NCBI RefSeq assembly: GCF_018332695.1
Contig: NZ_BOQN01000072.1
Coordinates: 1 to 64,000, forward strand
Reading direction: 5' to 3'
DNA from: Paractinoplanes toevensis
Lineage (GTDB): Bacteria; Actinomycetota; Actinomycetes; Mycobacteriales; Micromonosporaceae
DNA: 64,000 nucleotides
Both the position numbers and the translations under genes were made by a program. Position 1 is the first letter of the stretch. The number at the start of each line of letters is the position of its first letter. Below the pieces are notes generated by a model. It ran no database searches, was not told the DNA's origin, and saw nothing but the letters and a program-made list of their open reading frames with translations. Shown piece after piece: positions 58,059 through 64,000 of this stretch.

Positions 58059-60791
58059 ATGCAGTACGGGTTGGGGATCGACCTCGGCACCACCCAGACC
58101 GCGGCCGCGGTGCAGGTGGACGGCCGGGTCGAGGTCGTGCGCCTGGGCGGGCGACGGGCCGAGATCCCGTCGCTGGTCTTCGTCAAGTCCGACGGCGGCC
58201 TGCTCATCGGCGAGGCCGCCGAACGCCGCGGCCAGGCCGAACCGGCCCGGCTGGCCCGCGAGTTCAAGCGGCGGATGGGCGACCCGGTGCCGATCCTGGT
58301 CGGCGGCACCCCGTTCTCGGCGCACGCACTCACCGCCAAGCTGCTGCGGCACGTGCTCGACACGGTCGCCGGGCTGCAGGACGGGCCACCGGCCGCGATC
58401 ACCGTCACCCACCCGGCCAACTGGGGTCCCTACAAACGCGAACAGCTCGACCAGGCGATCAAGCTCGCCGACGCCGGCCCGGTGCAGTTGCGCAGCGAAC
58501 CGGAAGCGGCGGCGCTGCAGCACGCCACCGCCCGGCGGATCGCCTCCGGCGAGACCGTCGCGGTGTACGACCTGGGCGGCGGCACCTTCGACGTCGCCGT
58601 GCTGCGCCGCGAGGGCGACGGGTTCGTGCTGCTCGGCGAGCCGGAAGGGGTCGAGCAGCTCGGCGGCATCGACTTCGACGAGGCGGTCTTCGGGCACGTC
58701 CTCGAGGTGCTCGGCGACAAGGCCCAGCTCGACCCGGGCGACCCGGAGGCGGTCTCGGCCCTGGCCCGGTTGCGGCGGGACTGCGTCGAGGCCAAGGAGT
58801 CGCTGTCCTTCGACACCGAGACGATGATCCCGGTGGCACTGCCCGGCCTGCACACCCGGGTGCGGCTCAACCGCTCCGAACTGGAATCGATGATCGCGCC
58901 GTCGCTGGCCGACACGATTTCCGCGACCCAGCGGGCACTGCGCGCGGCGGGCGTCGCTCCCGACCAGCTCAGCGCCTTCCTGCTGGCCGGCGGTTCGTCG
59001 CGGATCCCGCTGGTCGCCCAGCTGCTGTCGACGGAGTTCCAGCGGCCGGTCGTCGCCGACCCGCACCCCGAGCACAGCATCGCAATGGGCGCGGCGGTCG
59101 CCACGGCGGTGACGGTCGGTGGCGGCTCCCCGTTCTCGGCGGCCGTCCCGCCCCCGCGCCCGGCCGACCCGACCGGCGGCTATTCACCGGTGGCGGCGCC
59201 CCAGCGCGGCGGTGCCGCCGCGGCCGGCATGGCAGGTGCCGCGGCCGCAGCATCCTCGGCGGCACCTGGCCCGACCAGCGGAAGCCCAGCCGGCAGCCCG
59301 GCCTACGGCGGCGGAACCCCGGCCGGCGGCCAGCCGATCAGCAGCCCGCCCTACGGCGGCGCCCCGGTCGGCGGCACACGGGTTTCCGGGCCGCCCTACG
59401 GCGGTGGCGCGCCGACCGGCAACTCTCCAGCCGGCGGCCCGCCCTACGGCAGTAGCGCGCAAGCCAGCAGCCCGCCCATCAGCAGCCCGCCCTATGGTGG
59501 CGGCACGCCGACCGGCAACTCTCCAGCCGGCGGCCCGCCCTACGGCAGTGGCGCGCCGGCCAACGGCGCGCCCGGCGGGACGGTGGCTTTCTCGCGCGGC
59601 GCGGCGACGGTTCCCGGGAACGCGCCCACCTCCGGACCGGCCTACCAGGGTGCGGCCACGAGCACTGTGCCGCAGGCGGGCGCGGCCCCCATCTCCGGCG
59701 CCGGGGCGGTCGATGCCGCTTTCGGGGGCGGTGCTCCGGCCGTACCGCAGGAATCGCGGCCCTGGCCGCCGCCTCCCCTGCCCGGCGCGCCCAAGCGCAA
59801 CCTCGGCAAGATCTTGATGGTTGCCGCCCTGGTCGTGGCCGTGCTGGCCGGCGGCACGACGGCCGGGCTGATTTTGATCAACAAGAACAACAAGGACAAG
59901 GACACAACCGGCGGCGCCCCGACGGCCACGACGGCGGCGGTGTCGCAGGCGGCCGTCGATCCCCTCGCGGTGCCGACCGACACCATGCTGATCCGGGTGG
60001 ACACGCCCGGGTCCGCCTTCCCGGACAAGAACTCGAAGATCTACCAGTTCACGCCGGGCGAGGACACCCGCACGCCGCTGCCCGGCTCCGGGCCGGGTGA
60101 CGTGCTGCCCAAGTGGTCGCACAAGCGGGACCAGATCGCGATCACCCACGTCAACGGCGACCACAGCTCGATCGACATCGTGAACGCGGACGGCGGCGAC
60201 CGGCACGAGGTCGCCGACGACGCCGGTGGCCGGGTGGCGTGGTCGGCCGACGACTCGAAGCTCGCGTTCATGAAGAAGTTCGACGACGTCAACCAGATCG
60301 CCGTGCTCAACCTGCAGACCGGCGACGTCAAGCAGCTCACGTTCTCGAAGACGCTGAAGGACGACGCGATGTGGTCGCCCGACGGCAAGTCCATCCTGTA
60401 CTGGCTGAACAAGGGCGGCACCAAGCAGATCTACGAGCTGAACGTGGCCAACCCGAAGGAGCCGGGACGGCAGGTCACCGGGCCGGACGTGGGGCCGGCC
60501 AACGACCCGGTCTACTCCCCCGACGGCAGCCAGGTGCTGTTCACCCGGGAGCTGGAGGGCGACAACCCGTCCGACATCTGGCAGGTCGGCATCGACGGGT
60601 CGAACCCGCACCGGGTCACCTCGAACCCCGCCCGGGAGATGGATCCGACCTGGTCACCGGACGGCAAGTGGTTCGCGTTCGTGCGCGGCGACTACGCCGA
60701 GCCGACCGTGGTGGTGCAGCGGCTGGACGGGACCGGCGAGAAGGTGCTGACCAAGAACGGTGCCCGCGAGGGTCATCCCTGCTGGTTCTGA
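58059..60791 (+). CDS. Hsp70-like ATPase fused through a membrane segment to a TolB-like propeller
   Basis: The protein has 910 residues. Residues 1-370 are an Hsp70/actin-fold ATPase: GIDLGTTQTAAAV, VYDLGGGTFDVAVL and LLAGGSSRIPLV. There is no peptide-binding domain of the DnaK type. A Gly/Pro/Ser linker (about 375-575) follows, then a membrane helix at about 585-607 (ILMVAALVVAVLAGGTTAGLI), then a six-bladed WD40/TolB-like propeller with repeated WSPDGK motifs. The ATPase should face the cytoplasm and the propeller the outside. It starts 11 bp after the SPOR-like gene. Similar Hsp70 proteins accompany dynamin pairs in actinobacteria; the function is unknown. Confidence 0.88.
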   Translation: MQYGLGIDLGTTQTAAAVQVDGRVEVVRLGGRRAEIPSLVFVKSDGGLLIGEAAERRGQAEPARLAREFKRRMGDPVPILVGGTPFSAHALTAKLLRHVLDTVAGLQDGPPAAITVTHPANWGPYKREQLDQAIKLADAGPVQLRSEPEAAALQHATARRIASGETVAVYDLGGGTFDVAVLRREGDGFVLLGEPEGVEQLGGIDFDEAVFGHVLEVLGDKAQLDPGDPEAVSALARLRRDCVEAKESLSFDTETMIPVALPGLHTRVRLNRSELESMIAPSLADTISATQRALRAAGVAPDQLSAFLLAGGSSRIPLVAQLLSTEFQRPVVADPHPEHSIAMGAAVATAVTVGGGSPFSAAVPPPRPADPTGGYSPVAAPQRGGAAAAGMAGAAAAASSAAPGPTSGSPAGSPAYGGGTPAGGQPISSPPYGGAPVGGTRVSGPPYGGGAPTGNSPAGGPPYGSSAQASSPPISSPPYGGGTPTGNSPAGGPPYGSGAPANGAPGGTVAFSRGAATVPGNAPTSGPAYQGAATSTVPQAGAAPISGAGAVDAAFGGGAPAVPQESRPWPPPPLPGAPKRNLGKILMVAALVVAVLAGGTTAGLILINKNNKDKDTTGGAPTATTAAVSQAAVDPLAVPTDTMLIRVDTPGSAFPDKNSKIYQFTPGEDTRTPLPGSGPGDVLPKWSHKRDQIAITHVNGDHSSIDIVNADGGDRHEVADDAGGRVAWSADDSKLAFMKKFDDVNQIAVLNLQTGDVKQLTFSKTLKDDAMWSPDGKSILYWLNKGGTKQIYELNVANPKEPGRQVTGPDVGPANDPVYSPDGSQVLFTRELEGDNPSDIWQVGIDGSNPHRVTSNPAREMDPTWSPDGKWFAFVRGDYAEPTVVVQRLDGTGEKVLTKNGAREGHPCWF
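59285..59575 (+). repeat. Imperfect Gly/Pro linker repeats in the Hsp70 fusion gene
   Basis: Units encoding PPYGGG(A/T)PTGNSPAGG and PPYGS(S/G)A recur with partial DNA identity. They lengthen the flexible linker between ATPase and membrane helix. Confidence 0.75.
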
Positions 60792-62191
60792 ACGAGGATC
60801 CCCTCGCAGCTGCGGGCCGCGGCCCGCGCCGCGGTCTTCAGCTCGCGCGGGGAGAACGGGTGCTCGGCGATGTTCTGCCAGCGCACCAGGGCTTCCTGCG
60901 CGGCCGCCGCGATCCGGCCGCCGGCCGCGTCGGAGGGAAGACCCAGGCGGCTGTACGCGGCCCCGCCGGCCCCGCCGAGCAGCAGGTCCATCTCGGCGAG
61001 CTGTTCGTCGGTGCCGGGCAGCCGGCCGGAGCGGAGCTGGTGCAGCAGGCGCAGCTCGACGAACTCATGGGCGCTGGCCCGGATGCGTTCGGCGTCGGCG
61101 GCCAGCGGCGAGCCGGGCGGAAGGCACTCGTCGAGAACAGCGAGGGCCGAGCGGGCCTTGAGGACCTCGCTGCGGCCGACGAACTGCGCGGCGAAGACCT
61201 CGCGGAGCCGGTCGATGCCGCTGTGGTCGGTGAGCGCCTTGGCCAGGGCGGCCGAGTCGGTGACCGATTTCTCGCGGATCAGCCGGATGGACAGCCGCAC
61301 CCCGAAAAGACCGAGCCGTTGGAGTACGCGGGCCCGCTGCGCACCGGACGCGGCGAACCGGTCGGCCGTGAGCAGCAGCTCCACCACCTGATCCATCGGT
61401 TCAGCGGCGATGGCGGCGAGAATGCGGTACTCCTCCTCGCGCAGGGTCGCGCCGGCCGCCCCGAGCAGCCCGGCCACCGGCACGACGACCGGGCAGAGCC
61501 GGCGGAGCCGCTCGTCCGACGCGTACCGGGTGGCGACCCGGCCGGCCGCCTCCATCGCGTCGAGCCGGCACCCGCCGATCTCGTCGGCCCGGGACAGCAC
61601 CCCGACCGCGTTGACCGGGGTGCCGCTGGACAGCCCGTCGCCGTGGAACGACTCGAGGAACCGGACGTCGCTGCCGTGCATGTGCCGCAGCAGGTAGATC
61701 ACCGCGTCGGTCTGCGCGGCCCGCTCCCCCTCGGCCTCCAGGAACGCCATGGTCCGCAGCGACACGTCGGTGGACAGCGACGCGATGCCGGGCGTGTCGA
61801 TCAGGGTGTGCTGCCGCAGCCGGCTGCTGGGCACCCGCACCTCGAGGTGTTCGACGTCCTCGGCCGGGCGGCCCAGTGAGATCTCGATGGCCCCGCCGCG
61901 GCGGGTGAACGGGCGCTGCTCGGCGGTGCCGTCGTTGAGGTAGGCGGTGACGGCGTAGGTGCGGCCGTCCGCGTACCAGGTGACGATGCGGGTGCACTCG
62001 CCCGCGTCGGTGGGTGCGAGCTCCTCACCGACCAGGGCATTGAGCAGGGTGGACTTACCCGCCTTCACCTTGCCGGCGATGGCCACTCGCAGCGGCTCGT
62101 CGACCCGCCGCCGGGCCTCGATGAGCCGCTGGTCCCGATCGAACGCGATGGCCTGATCCAGCAGCACGCGCACCTGGTCGAGGAGGCTCAT
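60773..62191 (-). CDS. Dynamin-like GTPase (IniC/DynB-like), smaller member of a pair
   Basis: The 472-residue protein has a GTPase domain with P loop AGKVKAGKSTLLNAL near residue 40, switch G3 IDTPGIASLS and G4-like SRADEIGG. Helical stalk segments follow without a clear membrane hairpin. Bacterial dynamins of this form pair with a larger partner to remodel membranes. It overlaps the partner's stop by 4 bp (ATGA) and its 3' end overlaps the convergent Hsp70 gene by 19 bp. Confidence 0.88.
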   Translation of the reverse strand: MSLLDQVRVLLDQAIAFDRDQRLIEARRRVDEPLRVAIAGKVKAGKSTLLNALVGEELAPTDAGECTRIVTWYADGRTYAVTAYLNDGTAEQRPFTRRGGAIEISLGRPAEDVEHLEVRVPSSRLRQHTLIDTPGIASLSTDVSLRTMAFLEAEGERAAQTDAVIYLLRHMHGSDVRFLESFHGDGLSSGTPVNAVGVLSRADEIGGCRLDAMEAAGRVATRYASDERLRRLCPVVVPVAGLLGAAGATLREEEYRILAAIAAEPMDQVVELLLTADRFAASGAQRARVLQRLGLFGVRLSIRLIREKSVTDSAALAKALTDHSGIDRLREVFAAQFVGRSEVLKARSALAVLDECLPPGSPLAADAERIRASAHEFVELRLLHQLRSGRLPGTDEQLAEMDLLLGGAGGAAYSRLGLPSDAAGGRIAAAAQEALVRWQNIAEHPFSPRELKTAARAAARSCEGILVQNQQG

Positions 62192-63957
62192 GCGGCCAGC
62201 CGGTCCAGTCGGCGGCGCTGCTCGGCCAGCACGCCGGCCCGCTCGCGGCGCTGCTCGGGCGGAAGCTCGGCGATCTCCCGGACGGCCGCCGCGGTCGACG
62301 CGGCCGAGCGTTCCACGGCCTGGGCGCGGGCCGAGAACTCGTCGCGCAGGAACCGCTGGGTGCGCCGGGTCGCCTCACGGCAGTCCCGGCCGACGTGGAA
62401 GCCGACGTCATCGACGTACCGTCGCAGTTCTGCCTTTGCTTGAAGCCGGCGCTGTTGCACCTGGCGTTCCCGCTCGCTTTTGATCATCCGGCGACCGAGC
62501 GTCATGCCGGCCAGCAGCCCGAGCGGCGCCGCGAAGGCGAAGCTGAAGAACGTGCCCACCGCGCCGAGCATGTAGAACCCGCCGTAGGTGACCCGGGCCG
62601 CGGTGAACGCGCCCAGGAACTGCTGCAGGCCGGACTTCTGGAAACTCACGTCCAGCTCGTCGACCTTGCGCAGGGCCAACTCGGGGGCGGGCAGGTCGAC
62701 GTCGAGGCTGTCGTACTCCAGGCCGAACCGCTCGGCCACGTCGTGCGCGAGCTGCTCGGTGCGGGTGACCAGCAGCATCAGATTGTCCACCGCCGCGGCC
62801 GCCGCCTCGCGCTGCGCCCACGCCTGGAAATCGCGCCAGGTCTCCCGCGGATCGGACTCGCCGAGCAGGTCCTCCCCGCGCCGCACCATGATCCGCAGGC
62901 GTTCCCGCAGGTCGTGCTCGACGTCGGCGCTCAGGTCCTGGATGCCGTCACCGAGCACGGTCTGCCACGAACCACCGGCCAGCCAGGCGCTGCGCTTCGA
63001 CTTCTCCGCGTACCGCCGCACCACCTCGGGCGCCGCCTCCGGGGCCGCCGCCACCACCTGCTCGGCGTCGACCCGCTCGCGCAGCTGGGCGACCACGAAC
63101 CGCAGCTCGGCCCGGGCCGCCACCAGCTTGTTCTCGGCCGCGGCGCCGAGCACGTCCCGGCGCAACAGCTCGACCAGCTTGGGAAAGCCGGACTCGTCGT
63201 TCAGCGCGGTGTCGTCCCGGGCCTGCGCCCGCATCCGCAGGAACGAGGAGACCGCCACGATCGGCACGTCCAACCCGGCCCGCTGCAGGTGACCCTGGTT
63301 GATCTCGACCATCCGGCGCCACTCCGGATAGAGGTCGGTCTTGGTGAGCACACAGAACGCGCGCGGGCACCGCTCCATCGCGCGCCGCAGGAACTCCACC
63401 TCGGGCGCGGTCAGCTCCTGCGCCGAGTCGGTCACGAACAGCGCCGCCCCGGCCAGCGCGAGCGCACCCAGCGTGAGGTTGCCCTGCGCCGAGTCGAGCC
63501 CACCCACCCCCGGCGTATCGATGATCGACAACCCGGCACCGAGCAGCCGCCGGTCCAGCCGCACCTCGACCGCCCGCACCCCGGCCTTGTCACCCTCGGC
63601 GATGTGCCGCGGCAACTCCTCGAACCCGACCGGCACCGACGCGAGCCCGCCGTCCTCCTGCGGCACCTGCAGGAACGCCTGCGGCGGCCGCCCGTAGCGC
63701 AGAATCGTCGGCACCGCGGTCACGATGTCCGAGTCGACCGGGCAGATGTCGGTGCGCACCAGGGCGTTGACCAGGGTGCTCTTGCCCTGTTTGAACTCCC
63801 CGACGACCGCGACGGTGGCGTCGTCGGCCCGCAGCCGCCCCACCGCCTCATCGAGCCGCTGCACCAGATCGGCGCGCTGCGCCGCTTCGGCCAGGGCGCG
63901 GGCGTCGGCAAGCTCGGCGAGCACGCCCGTGACCAACCGCCCTGCCCCCACTTTCAT
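62188..63957 (-). CDS. Dynamin-like GTPase (IniA/DynA-like) with membrane hairpin
   Basis: The 589-residue protein has G1 GEFKQGKSTLVNAL near residue 52, G3 IDTPGVGGLDS and G4 LTKTDLY. A hydrophobic hairpin (GFYMLGAVGTFFSFAFAAPLG, LLAGMTLG) within the helical stalk should insert into the membrane, as in bacterial dynamins. It is the first gene of a coupled pair with the smaller GTPase. Known relatives act in drug tolerance (IniA in mycobacteria), sporulation septation (DynA/B in Streptomyces) or envelope repair. Only 43 bp upstream remain in the window, so its promoter is not assessed. Confidence 0.9.
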   Translation of the reverse strand: MKVGAGRLVTGVLAELADARALAEAAQRADLVQRLDEAVGRLRADDATVAVVGEFKQGKSTLVNALVRTDICPVDSDIVTAVPTILRYGRPPQAFLQVPQEDGGLASVPVGFEELPRHIAEGDKAGVRAVEVRLDRRLLGAGLSIIDTPGVGGLDSAQGNLTLGALALAGAALFVTDSAQELTAPEVEFLRRAMERCPRAFCVLTKTDLYPEWRRMVEINQGHLQRAGLDVPIVAVSSFLRMRAQARDDTALNDESGFPKLVELLRRDVLGAAAENKLVAARAELRFVVAQLRERVDAEQVVAAAPEAAPEVVRRYAEKSKRSAWLAGGSWQTVLGDGIQDLSADVEHDLRERLRIMVRRGEDLLGESDPRETWRDFQAWAQREAAAAAVDNLMLLVTRTEQLAHDVAERFGLEYDSLDVDLPAPELALRKVDELDVSFQKSGLQQFLGAFTAARVTYGGFYMLGAVGTFFSFAFAAPLGLLAGMTLGRRMIKSERERQVQQRRLQAKAELRRYVDDVGFHVGRDCREATRRTQRFLRDEFSARAQAVERSAASTAAAVREIAELPPEQRRERAGVLAEQRRRLDRLAA

Positions 63958-64000
63958 AACGCAATCCCGGCGTCCGAAACCCTACGCGCCCCGCTCACGG

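Overview
The window is very GC-rich, densely packed DNA from an actinomycete. The combination of a methyl-accepting chemotaxis protein, sortase-type and carbohydrate-binding surface proteins, a RamB-type acetate regulator and a complete contractile injection cluster suggests a Micromonosporaceae member such as Actinoplanes. That placement is an inference from gene content; there is no rRNA to confirm it. No tRNA, rRNA, CRISPR array, integrase or transposase is visible. No gene-free stretch exceeds about 190 bp.

Region 1 (1-36 kb) is chromosomal housekeeping and accessory material: the end of a secreted carbohydrate-binding protein; an ABC exporter translationally coupled to a NarL-type two-component system (0.8-4.3 kb); a secreted PI-PLC; a TPR-GGDEF protein; two PAP2 phosphatases; an Ig-like/TM protein; polyol dehydrogenase; an aldo/keto reductase; a chemoreceptor; an LPxTG-like wall protein; debris of two response regulators; and a frameshifted second aldo/keto reductase. 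These are followed by a PAS-SpoIIE phosphatase, the glyoxylate shunt genes aceB-aceA with divergent ramB, a STAND (NB-ARC/TPR) ATPase, an arylamine N-acetyltransferase, a YeiH-type permease with its LysR regulator, an RtcB-PrfH ribosome-rescue and RNA-repair pair, a DUF1996 protein carrying an internal duplication, an ECF sigma factor with its partner, and a GNAT-infA operon preceded by a short leader ORF.

Region 2 (36.1-55.2 kb, mostly minus strand) is an extracellular-type contractile injection system (eCIS): sheath, two tube proteins, a tail-assembly-chaperone-like gene whose downstream frame appears to be reached only by a -1 frameshift, a DUF4157 protein in the tape-measure position, LysM hub protein, VgrG-like spike, PAAR tip, gp25, baseplate J, tail protein I, a zinc-ribbon membrane protein, the AAA+ ATPase, a DUF4255 terminator, and two degenerate receiver-type regulators. 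Embedded on the opposite strand is a 1245-residue DUF4157 protein ending in a HAE...PCxxC zinc site, the signature of the deaminase superfamily, so it is the best candidate effector of this machine.

Region 3 (55.4-64 kb) starts with a signal-peptide-less, two-enzyme peptidoglycan hydrolase carrying TSP3 calcium repeats and divergent from the regulator-ATPase operon. It is followed by an Ig-like/TM protein and an Hsp70 fused through a membrane segment to a TolB-like propeller. Converging on these is a pair of dynamin-like GTPases. This set may act in envelope handling alongside the injection system, but that link rests on adjacency only.
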